The notes beneath the pieces are model-generated. The model was not told the origin of the DNA. It saw only the letters and a program-made list of their open reading frames with translations, and did no database searches. From Ectocarpus siliculosus (Eukaryota > Sar > Phaeophyceae > Ectocarpales > Ectocarpaceae): DNA of 64,000 bases. Position numbers and translations under genes: made by a program. Below, in pieces: positions 44,467-56,290 of this stretch. How positions within the stretch are numbered: the stretch's first letter is position 1; each line of letters begins with the position of its first letter. The DNA lies in contig FN649758.1 in assembly GCA_000310025.1 (NCBI GenBank), forward strand, positions 4,217,534 through 4,281,533, written 5' to 3'.

Positions 44467-44799
44467 CGCGGACCTGAATGCAAGGGCACCGTTGGTTCAG
44501 CATTCGCGGAATGGTGAAACGTCTTTGGGTGTTGGCTGGCAATAGGAATACACCCCCGAAATACGCGTCTTGATTGCAGTCATAGGCATCGGTGGTGCTG
44601 TGCGAACTGGCGTCCGCGGGTGTGTGCTGTGCGTTCGTCCACAGTTGTTCCATGCATGTGCGAGAGGGGAGGCCCTACCGGTATCATATTTTCTGGATGT
44701 GGGGGACACGTCGCTGCTACTTAATGCACCTGGCTGGGTGGTTCATGCGCAGTACCTTTCATCTTTTGGCACTCTTGCTGGGGTGGGATTCAATGTCGT
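44467..44799. other. Spacer between the membrane-protein gene and the CPOX remnant
   Basis: Short frames only; nothing recognised. The two genes converge here. Confidence 0.4.
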
Positions 44800-44945
44800 C
44801 CTCTTGCCGCCTCCATCCGAGTGGTAGTATTGCCGTATGGCCACCTCGCCGCTTCATGTAGAGACATGAGGATCGACTCCATGCGGCTGCCTATCTTGTG
44901 CCCGAACACGGTTCCTCGGCAGTACATCAGTTGCATGCGCCAAGC
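44800..44945 (-). pseudogene. Remnant of the last exon of coproporphyrinogen III oxidase
   Basis: The minus strand reads MYCRGTVFGHKIGSRMESIL then MSLHEAARWPYG, matching YDRGTxFGL...[17 protein letters not shown] of CPOX (HemF), the haem-pathway enzyme that converts coproporphyrinogen III to protoporphyrinogen IX. The invariant Asp of YDRGT is Cys, and after WPYG the homology ends, so the C-terminal helix is lost. No earlier exon is found above 44945. It corresponds to the better-preserved copy at 62195-62382 and sits in the same place relative to the membrane-protein gene. Confidence 0.75.
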
Positions 44946-45545
44946 TAAGGGCGGTGTATCTTTCTCAATGTTGGCAGTGTTGAGTTTAGGGTTTGTGGTT
45001 GTTTCTTGGCGGTGGTCGTGGTGGTCGGGATGTTGTCGTAGCTCCCCGGAAAGGATTGAGACGAAGCTCGTCATCGTTAGACCCACGCGTGTTTGATCGA
45101 CCGCTAAAACGCAAGCCCCATCGAAGGAACGGCAGGTACGGAAGCGAGCAGTATGGAAACACCGGTTATTCAAGCATATGCTCAGTTGAGGTGCCCGGTT
45201 GTAGTTGGCTGTGGGTGAGCAGAGAATGCCATATGTTGCGGACGCCAAGAGGAATGCCGGCGGGTCTCGGTGGAGGTACGCCGTTGCGAGGGGGCTACCG
45301 TAGGTGGCACATACCATACAGCCTCAACCTGTGTTTCACAGCTCGTTTCTCCACTGCAGAACTGATGGCAGGGCCGAGAACGGCGGGGCTGAAGCCACCT
45401 TGTCGAGTGCTTTCCGAAAACGTATCGGTTGATTCATGTATCCTCTTCGTCGTAGAGTATTAGCACTTTGAAAACCGGCCCAGGGGGTGCGGTATCTTGT
45501 GTCACCTACGGTATGCATGCCTGCGCTATAATCATCGTCCATTAC
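44946..45545. other. Sequence homologous to the CPOX intron of copy 2, then unassigned
   Basis: The first part (about 44946-45090) aligns loosely with 62400-62540, for example GGTGGTCGTGGT and GAC/GAA..CGTCATC strings. This extends the duplication past the exon. No coding sequence is recognised. Confidence 0.4.
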
Positions 45546-46027
45546 GTGTTCCGGACGGCCGCGTACACCGGTTCTAAATAGTGTGATGATGGACACTTGT
45601 GACGCAAGGCACAAGTGCCCGGAGCGCTCGTCCCTGTGATGGGCACTGCATAAGTGCTCGGAGGGGGGTTTCCCGAGAAGATGTAACCGTCTCTCGGGCT
45701 AATAATGGAAACCAATGGAAGAATTCCGATTGGTTACCATTCCCCGCGCGATGATGAAACGGTTCCTCCGCATGACAGCTTGCGGCAATCTTGCCCCCCA
45801 AGCTGTCAGTGACCTTTGTGTCCGGAAACTGAGCACGAAACATTTGTGAACGAACCCGACCTGAGCGCTATTGACCTGATATCACAACTGTGAGCCATGA
45901 CCACGCCTACATGCATGCATGCCTGACGGATTATGGAGTATCGCTGCTTGCTCGCTTGGGTTGATGATGGAACGCTTGGCACATGTCTACAATCGAACTC
46001 GCAGAGACTAGCTATGATCTGCGCAGG
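45546..46027 (+). repeat. 482-bp dispersed repeat, copy 1
   Basis: It runs from GTGTTCCGGACGG to GATCTGCGCAGG and is nearly identical to 52799-53280; I count three substitutions by eye. TG...CA termini (TGTTCC ... TGCGCA) could suit a solo LTR, but no clear target duplication is seen. An 89-codon minus-strand frame is open in both copies. Confidence 0.75.
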
Positions 46028-49000
46028 CGTGTTTGGATTGAAGGTTATTTGCCTATACAGTGCCGTACACGCCCACCACCACAACAACAAACACCTCTCT
46101 TCTGAAGCACATCGCTTCACCTAAACATAGAACTGTTTTTCAAGCTGGGCGCGTTCAGGACGACCGGCGACTGAACCCGCCCCACATCACCTTCTTTTGG
46201 GCTTCGGAATATGTGTGCGTCAGAATGACCGTGTACTGTTTATGCCCAAACGCGATATGGACGTGAAACAAATACCGCGTGTCTACATGATTTGTTATTC
46301 CTTCGCTCGGTTCTTACGGGCTACACTGTATTTATGTGGGGTGCGCTCCTCTGCTCACCGTGCAAACGTGCGGAAATACGGATTACACCAGACCATGAAT
46401 CAATGGATTCTCGTCATGACGAGCACGATTGGTGAGCATGTGACCCGAGCTGAAGGAAGGAGTAGGCATGGTTTATCTGTTGAGTGAAACCATGTCGACA
46501 ACCAAACCCGCAGATTAACCGTAAGATGAATATGAATCCGAGCTTCATTAATCATTGCTTGCACGAATTTGTTTTGCTGAGTATCTGTCTTCGGACACGA
46601 CGACATTCTGACGACACCACCATTGTTGGGCTGCCTCCAACCTCAAGTCTTCTTCCGGATATTCCGGCCATATCTATCCCACCCTGCCTTCGCTGGGGCC
46701 TTGTTTTTGTTTCTGTTTCTGTTCCCTGTGGAGAGGGGAGGGACGTCCTCAGCGCCGATACCGTCTGGATTGTGCCACGACGAGCTTCGTGTCATTTGCA
46801 CCAAGCCACAACGCCGAGACCAGCCTTCAACAAACCACAATTAATTCCAAAAATCAACGACGATCATTCTAAAATATGCACACCACGGACCGCGATAAAT
46901 CCGGACATGACCACACAACCTGCACCAACCTGCACCAACCTACAAGGCACTTCACCGACGAACAACGACCCATTTAACCAAAAAACCTCGACCCGACACT
47001 GCCACACCACAGTGCCGACTACAACGTGAACACGAACCACCAAAAGACCCCGGGCACCCGATCGTGTGCCACAAATACAATCAAACATCTGGGCTTCTTT
47101 GTCGTGCATCCATCATCTTTCTTTTCCCCTGGCGCCATCGCCACCTGTGACCGTGTGTTGATCACGCGGCCTTTCCCCATCCAATACTGTCGACCTTACC
47201 GGTTGCCACATGGGTTGTTGTGACCATGCACGGGGGATGACATTGCACGCTTTCACCTAGTTTTCGTACTTTGTGTATGTATGTCGTGTGTGGGACTGAC
47301 TACCGGTGTGTTGGGGTCGATTGTTCTGTCTGCTGGTTTCCTCATTCTCCCTGGATCTGTCGGTGCTGTCGTATGTTACTGTTGTGGCATCATCACCAAG
47401 GGGGGGTGCGTCCTACCAATCACCAAATATCGTTATGCACCCGTACTTCCCCTGACACGCCACTGCACCACCACATGAGGCATAATGAGAATGTGAAACC
47501 GTAGATAAAGGGTGAGTATGTAGTAGTGCAGGTGAGTCCGCCTGAAAACACCGGTTCGGGGGGATTTATTGGGGAACCCTTGGGTGTGGTTTCTGGCTGC
47601 TTTGTTACCTCTGGAGGGGGACAGGGGACGCCAAGATTGGTGTCCGAGAGGGGACGCCAAGATTGGTGTCCGAGAGGGGACGCCAAGATTGGTGTCCGAG
47701 TGTGCGCCACTGATGTTATCTCGACACCATGCCCGCCACAGTCAATCATACAGTCATCGAAGTCCGCAGCTACTGTTCAACAGGCCGACTACTGGAGCCT
47801 CCGCGTGCGACCAAGACAAAACGAAGTTGCCGAGACAATCTGAACTCACGATCCCCACCACTTGAAAAAAAAACGGTACACCCATCGACACTAAACGGAC
47901 TGTAACACAGGTCTATATTTATTTATTTATTTATTTTTGGTTTTTGGTTCGGCCGGGACGTACACAACCATGACCCCCTATGCTTCACCGAGTCAACCAC
48001 CGCCGGACGACCCCAATGATGTTACAAGTGGTTCGAATGTATGCACACGGAGACGTCACATGATCAAACCGTCGACAATCACAAAGACGACGATATAGCG
48101 AAACCGAGAGTGAACCGCCCCCTGATGTCATGAATGATTTTTCCTTGCCGGTGGACCACTATGTATGATCTTATGAGCGATCGCCCCGTGGCAGAGGACT
48201 ACCCGCACGCCGACAGTAGCGCTAACCCCCCTTGCTCCCAACGCCAACCTCTCCTCCACGTTGCCGTTTTTTGCGTTGAACTACTTTTTCCCTTGTGTTC
48301 CCGTGTTCCCGAGTGCCAAGGATTGTTTTTGCCTGCACCTCTTCATGATGGTTGTTGGGAACCCACCCGTCTCTCTTCACCTGAACTGGGTTTTATGCGG
48401 CCGCCACGAACCTACTGGTCGTCCAGTAGTAACCTCGAAACTGATGGAAGCAACGTGGTTAGTCCTAATCCCTTTGGGTTGAAAAATTAAAAATTTCCGG
48501 GTGAGTACCAAACTTCGATGTCGGCACCATTGACGACGGAAATGGACGGCTGGGCCCTTCTCGTCATGGAAAACGATATGCAATCGGCACCACCGCAGGT
48601 GTGAGGTGGAGCACGGAAGGACATAAACAATCGTTGAAAAAAATCGGCGTTTACTCCCTCCCGTATGACCCTCGATGGTTGCTAAGTACGAACAATACTA
48701 CACTGAAGAGTGCAGTCTTTACACGCACTGAAAAGCGCAGTACACGCCTCCCCACGAAAAATGAGGGGACTGCCGCCACAATAAAATAAATAATTGCATA
48801 ACGAAAATCTAAACACTCCTGCTGTCCATCCCGCCACGCTGGATACCCCACCCTTCCGCATGTCCGGTCATGGAACATGCTTCTTGTTTCTATTGTTAAT
48901 TTTTATTCTTCCCACTCTGTTTGTTTTACAGACCTGCTTCTTGCGAATCGATTCCGCTAACCTACCTACGACCTACGCTGATCCATAACATATTTTCCCG

Positions 49001-50423
49001 GAGACACCAACGAACGTCTCATTTCCATTCAACTTCCACACGAGCGGGAGTCACCACATATGCATATGTCACGATTGCAAGCACATCTCATTCCACGGAG
49101 ACGACACACCTGACATGCACTACAACGGAGAGCATCCACAATGGCGGCGATCGGCCTTGGCATCCGAAACCCATGGGTGATATTATTGAATGGTTGTTTG
49201 TCTGGTGTTTCCGTTCCAAGGGAATGGAAAATTGTTGCTGCGTTGACTGTCTTGTTATTTCGGCTGGAAATTATCTCTACTCGGTTCTACGGTCTTCCTG
49301 GAACCCCGGCAGCACCGTGTGGCCGCGGACCATACTCCGGCCCCCACGGATAACCGTTGTGCGACCTACTCTGCGTGAAATGCCCCACGGGTGTGCAATG
49401 CCTTACGATCGCCTTAACCACCACCCACCAACCACGCTACCCTACCGGCACCGTGGACGGTGAGTAAACGAACCAGTGGATGAAAGGGTGAGTATGTAGA
49501 CCAAGGTGAGCGTCTGGACTCCAGGGGAAGAACGGGAGGCGCCTCCAACGAGTGCCTCGTGCTTTGCTTTCAGGTTGTTTCGAGTTACTAGTAGGGGGGC
49601 GGGATGGATGGATCGTACGATGCTTCTTGGTGAACCCCACACCACCAATGCCAAAGCCATCAAGCCAACCAGCCTCCACCACTAGCCATATCAATCCCTA
49701 AATCTCAACCTTGACCACCTCTCACCAGAACAGAACAGAACAGAACACCAGAACAATCAATCTTGTGTCACACACCAAACTGTTGTAACAACCTCACGAA
49801 GGCAAAAAAAAACGCGCCATCATCCCACCTTGTGACGGACCACCACTCCAAGAAAGTGTCACTGAATGTGAAATTCTCGGGTCGGACACCGAGTCCATCC
49901 CTGAACCTCATCCTCGATCGTCTCAAACCATGACAACTCATAACATGAAACCTGTGGCCTGTGCCGTTCATCGAATCACCATCTCGCAGAGGCAAGCGTC
50001 GTCACCAGGCCACCTTGTGTTCAGCCACCAGCATGCCTTATGAACCGACACGCTTCCACATCCACCCGAAGTGCCACCATCCACCAACCGTCGTCACACC
50101 CTAAAAACATGCTACGAACTTCCAATGACTAACCCCCTCCACTCTGAGTCGTGGTTGGCCTGCTCAGCCTGGTTCCCGGTCGGCAAGTCGCTGTACATGG
50201 CGGTTTCTGTTGCTTTTCTGTAGGAGTGCCGCGTGCGTTTTTGGGGCTATTGTTCTCTGTCTCGGTTTCACCCGCTTACCAGCCTGGTCCACTGTCGGCG
50301 CTGTGGTGATGATATCGCCGCCCCGGGGGGCGCAGAATGACTTCTTCGTGCCGGTGAACCTATTCTGATCTCATCAATGATTGCTCCGCGTTAGAGGACT
50401 ACTCACACGCTCACACCGCGTCG
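46028..50423. other. Unassigned region with transmembrane-like frames and a 26-bp tandem repeat
   Basis: A short frame at 47281-47410 (LGSIVLSAGFLILPGSVGAV) is hydrophobic, and a related piece occurs at 50228-50310 (FGAIVLCLGF, STVGAVV). The segments after each also match (DFSLPVDHY at 48140, DFFVPVNLF at 50341). These look like worn exons of a membrane-protein family, possibly related to the gene on the left. The 26-bp unit AGGGGACGCCAAGATTGGTG + TCCGAG is repeated three times without change at 47623-47700. A (TTTA)n tract lies at 47919-47936. I cannot build a gene model. Confidence 0.35.
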
Positions 50424-52560
50424 GTGACCACTAACGCTAACGCTAACCCCCACCCCTTTGAGATTGACCCTAAGGCCTCGACTGGCTACATCGAAGTTGT
50501 TTCAGATGACCCTCAACTAGATGCGCGGGGCCACCGTCATGCGACCAAATGGCGAGGTACCCTACCGCGCTGTCCTGCTGGCACCCTTGATGGCATGGGG
50601 CGACATCGACCACTTTGCTACGACTCGTCGACATCATGTGTCAGCAATGTCGTGGAGCAGCACCTGCAACCTAACATCAATCCTGGGGGCCGCCCAACCT
50701 GCCCAAGGATAGAGCGGGGACCGCCCCAGATTCCCCCTCCGCACGGCGGAGCGCCCCACGCACCTCTGCCGCCACTGCTGCCGCCGCAGGTAGCGGGACA
50801 CCTCCCTCCACAGGGCAGAGGCTGGAGGTGCGCTACCCGCCCACGGGAGTGACCCTCCGTGCCGCCGCCGCCGCCGGCCGCGGGACACCTTCCGCCGCAG
50901 AGGGGCTGGAGGTGCGCTACCCGCATAACCGGTTGGCCCTCCACCGCAACTACCACTAGTGATGCTGCCCCGACTGGGCGGAGTTCGGCCCCAGCATCAG
51001 CCGGCCGGGTAGCAGCAGCAGCAGCAGCAACAGCCCCAGTACCACCTGCATGGACAGCACTTACAGGGGCCGCCCCAGCCTCACCCGTTCGGGCAGCCGC
51101 CGCAACAGCATCAGCTTCCCCCGGACCTCCCGCCGCTCCTGCGCTCGCAGGGAGGACTTGGTGGTACCCCACTACCGCTCCTACCGCCGCAGGGAAGACT
51201 TGGTGATGCCCCGCCACCACTCCTACCGCCGTAAGGAAGATTTGGTGATGCCCCGCCACCGCTTCTACCGCCGCAGGGAGGATTTGGTGATGCCCCACCA
51301 CCGCTCCTACCGCCGCAGGGAGGATACGACGGGGCCCCGCTGCTGCCGCCGCCGCCGCCAGCTGAGCACGGCGGGAGCCAGCAGCCACGACAGCAGGAGC
51401 CCCGCCACCAACAGCAGGGACGGCCCTCGCCGCAGCAACCGGCGCTGTACCCACAGCCGCCGGTACGACACCATCACCAGCAGCCGGCGCCCCTGACCTT
51501 TTCCCCTGGACCTCATCTACAGGACGGCCACTGCAGATACCTGTCCCACGGCGGCGACGACTCCCCGCCGCACTGGTATGCACCGCCGCAGCCGTACGTA
51601 GAAGCCTTCTCTTCCCATCATGCGTACGCGGCGCATCCCGCGGCCTTCGCCATCCCGGGCCAAGGCCTACCGGTCCGCCTGGAGAACTGCAAGCACCGCG
51701 AAAGCATCTTCTCCATGATCATCACGATGGTGGTGGGCTCACCCAAAAGCCGTCGGAACGCTGATCCAGGGATCACCTCTCACATCGCCGGCGGATCTGA
51801 TCCATCGCCAGGACCCATCCCTGTTCTGCAAACGTACCCCCGATCAGTTCAAGATGGCAGGCATGGGAGCCATGAAGGTTGAAGAGAACGTGCCTGCCGC
51901 CGCCAGTGCTTGGAACGTCATGAAGGCATGACCGGGCGACCACGCCGCGTTCCGCTTAGGATTCGGCCGTCTGGCTCCAACTACCGCCGTCGGCTCCCTC
52001 GCCGCAAGGACGGCGCCCACCGGCGCCCCCGACGCGAGGACGACATTCGCACGGCGAGGGGGCCGGATGCGGATGCCGCCAGGACCCGCGGACAACCACC
52101 TGGCTTCCTCGGCCGACTCTGGCGACGATGACTCCGGCCTGTCGTGGACCGACGGGTGGTATACGGCACCGGTACCACGACGACGTGGACATGAGAGTAC
52201 CAAGGCCGTTACCAAAATGGTGCCCTCTCGCCTTGGATGACTGAGGATGAGGCCGGCGACAGCTTCTCGCCACTCCAGCTGGACGTCTTCCACGCGCTAT
52301 GCGAGGACTACCACGGCAAGGACGCCACGCCACGACCCGCCGGACCGCCTACCGGGGGCGAACGCGAAGTAGCGTCCAGGGAGCAAGCGTTGCAGCTCTT
52401 TCGTATGGGGACGCCAGTTGGTCGAGAATCTGCCGACACCGACGGACAGCTCAAGGTTTTCAAGGCCAACGTCTTCGACTACTGCGACCCCTATTGGCGT
52501 GTGGAGTACCCGGACGGAGATTAGGAGGAGCTCACGAGGCGCGAAAAGATACGGCGCCCG
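50424..52560 (+). pseudogene. Pro/Gln-rich protein gene ending in a Tudor-like motif, decayed
   Basis: One plus-strand frame (about 50960-51880) reads QQQQQQQPQYHLHGQ, then five PPLLPPQGG(L/F)GDAP repeats of 14 residues, then PQQPALYPQPP, SPPHWYAPPQPY and a non-repetitive end. It contains in-frame stops at about 51008 and in the third repeat (TAA where the others have CAG). Further frames to 52560 end with FKANVFDYCDPYWRVEYPDG then a TAG followed by EELTRREKI; relatives of this short beta-barrel-like motif have Trp there. Similar Tudor-like tails occur in stramenopile retroelement and nuclear proteins. It may be a retroelement gag or a host gene. A long minus-strand frame (51583-50618) is only the mirror of the repeats. 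Confidence 0.4.
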
Positions 52561-52798
52561 ACCATCCCTCTCCGCTTAACCCTGGACTACGGCCTACATC
52601 CACTGCCGAGAGCCCGCCGACTGTCGTCTGGCGGCCTGGGGGGGTGTATCGGCAGTGAAAGAATGTGCAAGAGTACCACGTCGTCTACGCAGCGGGGGAG
52701 ACCCAGATTTTAGCTGGGCAGGGAAGTATGAACCGTGTATGGGCACCGTGCGGCCGCCCTGTTAAGCATAGCCGTGTACCACGGTCGATGCTGGGGGG
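52561..52798. other. Spacer before the second 482-bp repeat
   Basis: Nothing recognised. Confidence 0.4.
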
Positions 52799-53280
52799 GT
52801 GTTCCGGACGGCCGCGTACACCGGTTCTAAATAGTGTGATGATGGACACTTGTGACGCAAGGCACAAGTGCCCGGAGCGCTCGTCCCTGTGATGGGCACT
52901 GCGTAAGTGCTCGGAGGGGGGTTTCCCGAGAAGATGTAACCGTCTCTCGGGCTAATAATGGAAACCAATGGAAGAATTCCGATTGGTTACCATTCCCCGC
53001 GCGATGATGAAACGGTTCCTCCGCATGACAGCTTGCGGCAATCTTGCCCCCCAAGCTGTCAGTGACCTTTGTGTCCGGAAACTGAGCACGAAACATTTGT
53101 GAACGAACCCGACCTGAGCGCTATTGACCTGATATCACAACTGTGAGCCATGACCACGCCTATATGCATGCATGCCTGACGGATGATGGAGTATCGCTGC
53201 TTGCTCGCTTGGGTTGATGATGGAACGCTTGGCACATGTCTACAATCGAACTCGCAGAGACTAGCTATGATCTGCGCAGG
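52799..53280 (+). repeat. 482-bp dispersed repeat, copy 2
   Basis: Same length and orientation as 45546-46027, with about three differences. The flanks on both sides are unrelated, so the repeat unit is well bounded. Confidence 0.75.
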
Positions 53281-54316
53281 TGAGAGTGTCTTTGCCTGGA
53301 ATATCGTAGTCTAGCATTGTCTCTGTAAGATACGTTGTTGGTTGAATTTGTGCTTAGGGTTAGGGTTAGGGTTAGGGTTAGCCTATCCTCCACCACATTG
53401 CAGCCCCGTCCAATCTACAGCTGGATTCACAAGTCATTCGACGCTGGAAAGCCGTGTGTCTACCAATTTATCCTGGCAACGAGAGGTTCGGGCTACGCCG
53501 CTGCACCCTTCCGACCCGAAAGTAGACTATATGCCCCGCCGCATTTCGCACGCACGTCAACAACTTGACGATCGATGACTCTCTTTTCCTTGTCGGAACA
53601 CATCCATCCATCCATGAATCCATTGTACAAAATGTCCGATCTCGGCCAATCTGGGCGTGTGTGTGTGTGTGTCATGTTCCCTACCTGCCATCATTTTCCA
53701 TTCCGCAAAGGGATTATTAGCCATGCCAACGAGAGGTTCGGGGCACCCGTGTGTCACCTGCCCCGCGGAGGCTGCATAATACTCCGCCGCGTTTGGTGGT
53801 TACAGAGTTTAGTTCTTTTTTGGCGCGCGCGCTCATATATATGTTTGTCGACGACCACCCCATCCAATCTACAGCGGATTGACAATCCTTTCGAAGCTGG
53901 AATGGCTGTTTGTTACCAGTTTTACCTGCCAATGAGAGGTTCGGGCCACACCGCTACAACCTACCGATGTGGAAGTATGCTCCGCCGCGGTTGGCAAGCG
54001 CAGCAATGACGCGGACGTAAAAGTATGTTCCGCCGCATTTCGCCCGCCCGCCTACGTACAACTGTATGCATTACTTTGTTTTTCTTATTCTTGCGCTTGC
54101 ATAAGAATGTTTGCCGGATCCTTTGACTGACAAAATATACATAGACCCCACCACTCCCTAAAAAAAAAAACTCTTAGAGGACCAGCACTGTTGCCCGATG
54201 CAAGCTGCGATACAATGAACTTCTGTAGTTTATCCATCAAGAAAGTCGTTGTACGTAATGGAGGGATTTTATCCTGTGCTTCCTGGTCCAAAGCCACATA
54301 CGCGTATGATGGAATA
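53281..54316. other. Unassigned sequence with a telomere-like tract
   Basis: TTAGGG units run from 53354 to 53381, the cleanest telomeric tract in the window besides 58344-58388. A looser internal repeat around GAGAGGTTCGGG(C/G)(C/T)(A/T)AC occurs at 53482, 53730 and 53935, spaced about 205-250 bp. No gene is recognised. Confidence 0.5.
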
Positions 54317-55041
54317 TTTATTTTGTTTTCTTTCGAATTGCTTCATTATTTCTTCGGTTTCTAGGCTACGTGTTGGGGAGAGAGACGCACGAAACGCTCA
54401 TCGTCTCTCCGGCCGCGTTAGCTGCGAAGGCCGGCGTCAACTCTTACAAATCCATCTCTCTCCCCACAAATACTAGCCGGGGGACTACGACTGCAAACAC
54501 AGGCGTCCCAAAACTGACCAAGCCCTCAAATGGTACACACCATTCTACAACACCCACACCGAGGTCAGTTTCTGGACGATTACCGAATAAGTCAACCATG
54601 CGTTCCCCATACGGTCCCCTCCCCCGGCTGTCTCGATACTATCCTGCTGCCGTCTGTAAGTTTCCGTAACACTCGCCGCGAATCCTCTACATTGTTTCGC
54701 GCGTACGGCTTGTAGGCATCCGACCTCCACACTTCCCTTCTCTATGAATCACTCGTTCTGCGATGTCTCCGCCCGATGCAAGAGCCGTCGCGCCTCCAAT
54801 TCGCAACGAGTGCAACGCGTACTCCTGGGGGTTACGCCCCGACTTCGCTACCACTTCTCTGACTGCACGGAGGGCAGCACTATACCTCACTACTCTCACT
54901 GCCCTTCTATTACGGTACGAAGCCAACGGTGAGGAGTCAGGCAACGTCGCATGACACGATAATAGCTCCACCACAAGAGCCACCGCGCCGCCGCGTGCTC
55001 TCACACCTGACTGCGGTCCGGTGACTTCGTCTCGCGTACGA
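54317..55041 (-). mobile_element. Truncated third copy of the YR element
   Basis: Read on the minus strand it contains the recombinase from TRDEVTGPQSG to beyond HSLRIGGATALASGGDIAER, then the B repeat, ending AACAAAATAAA at 54317. A 2-bp insertion near 54730 (AAGTGTGGAGG against AAGTGGAGG) shifts the frame just before the catalytic Tyr. A2 and B2 are missing and everything upstream of the recombinase C-terminus is lost at 55041. It is more diverged than copies A and B. Confidence 0.85.
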
Positions 55042-55167
55042 AAAAATAAGGGGGCGAATAAAAGGGGTTGCGACGCTGGCTCGTTTTCCCATACTTTAAT
55101 CCTATACAAAGAAAGAAAACATCCTTCCCGCCAGGGATAGGTGTCGCATTCATGAAAAAGTATGTTA
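55042..55167. other. Junction between the truncated YR element and the CATG-ended element
   Basis: About 125 bp of unmatched sequence lie between two truncated or complete repeats. Confidence 0.4.
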
Positions 55168-56004
55168 CCATGTGTGTGGCCATGGGTCATCATGGGTACC
55201 CACGGGCAATGCCCATCATTGCCCGTGGGTACCCCATGGTGACCCATGGCCACACACATGGTGACCCATGGGCACCCATGCTGATGCCTAACCCTAACCC
55301 ATGGTCGTCACCGTGGGTAGCCACGGGTACCCGTGGTGATAACCGTGGGTAGCGATCCATTGGTATCGGTGGTGTAGCACCCTACGGGTGCCCACGGTTA
55401 CTCATGATGATCACCACGGGACCTATTCGTCCCGACTAAGAAAAGGCGAAACGTCTTGAAGCCTTGCAGCCAACAAAAATCCACCTTCAGCGTTCAAATC
55501 TGCAGCAAGTAAGTTGATGGAAGAGGCCTGCGCAAGGCCTCGGCGAGCGCGTGCACGATACGAAACACGGGAGGTATAACAACGCCCTCAGCGTCTAGCC
55601 TAGCGCCGTGGATTTGAGTGAGGACACACTGGCGGGCTTTCCTTCACGCCCACACCAAGCCTGATGTTTGTATTCAGTCTCGCTCACGAGTGGTCCTCAT
55701 TCTTCTTCAAACAACATGCCATTCGATACCTTCCTTTCTTTACATTCTTGCGCCGAGCGGGAATGCTGGACTCACTGACCGTGGTGTGAGCCTCCCACGG
55801 AACCTTGGGTGTACCAGCTCGCTGCGGCCGCGCCTTCGTCGACCCCGACTAATCGAAGTTAGAGTACGCTTCATCTTGGTTCCCGTTGATCCCCGTGGTG
55901 GTGAAAGCCATTATGGTCCCCCGTGGGCCGTGGGTACCCATGGGCATTGACCGTGGGTACCCGTGGGTACCCATGAGCACCAATGGGCACGAATTCCGAT
56001 AGTG
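55168..56004 (-). repeat. CATG-ended element, copy 2, with a large perfect-looking palindrome
   Basis: It is the inverted counterpart of 15900-16861: array, 480-bp body, array, and the end motif CACTATCGGAATTCGTG (read on the minus strand). At 55168-55261 the array forms a 44-45 bp inverted repeat around a 5-bp spacer: one arm begins CCATGTGTGTGGCCATGGG and the other ends in its complement, with two or three differences. A telomere-like CCTAACCCTAACCC is embedded near 55290. Confidence 0.7.
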
Positions 56005-56039
56005 CATATGATTGCTCCCATGCCGCACCATGTCGAAAA

Positions 56040-56290
56040 CGTAGAACCAATGAGTACGAACATCGAATCCTAGTCCGCCTGAATATTGCTCCAGTGAGAC
56101 GACGCCTTCTACATCCTCTCCATGGTCCCGTACGTGCAGCCTCGTACTCTGATCAGAAGCCTTATAGACAAACACATATCCGGCATGCCACTACGATTAC
56201 AGGCGAAAGGTTCCACCCACCAACTCTTCCCTCGAGTGGAATCACCACGAAAAGCCCTCTACAGTACAATTACCAAAGAAGGGGCACTTC
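56040..56290 (-). repeat. Coding-like repeated segment, copy a
   Basis: On the minus strand the frame reads KASDQSTRLHVRDHGEDVEG then VVSLEQYSGG; the segment at 61300-61555 matches it (ASDRSTMRFHVRDYRQDIEG). The match covers about 240 bp, including ACCAACTCTTCCCTC. It may be an exon of an unknown gene or part of the larger duplication. The frame runs on to 55849 into the palindrome array, so the open frame as such is not a gene. Confidence 0.4.

Noticed and set aside
50618-51583. Minus-strand frame of 321 codons, Ala/Val-rich
   Set aside because: Mirror of the PPLLPPQGG repeats on the plus strand; its text is low complexity without known motifs.
54085-54297. Minus-strand frame with DQEAQDKIPPLRTTTF
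   Set aside because: Coding-like text but short, without splice context or a recognisable family.
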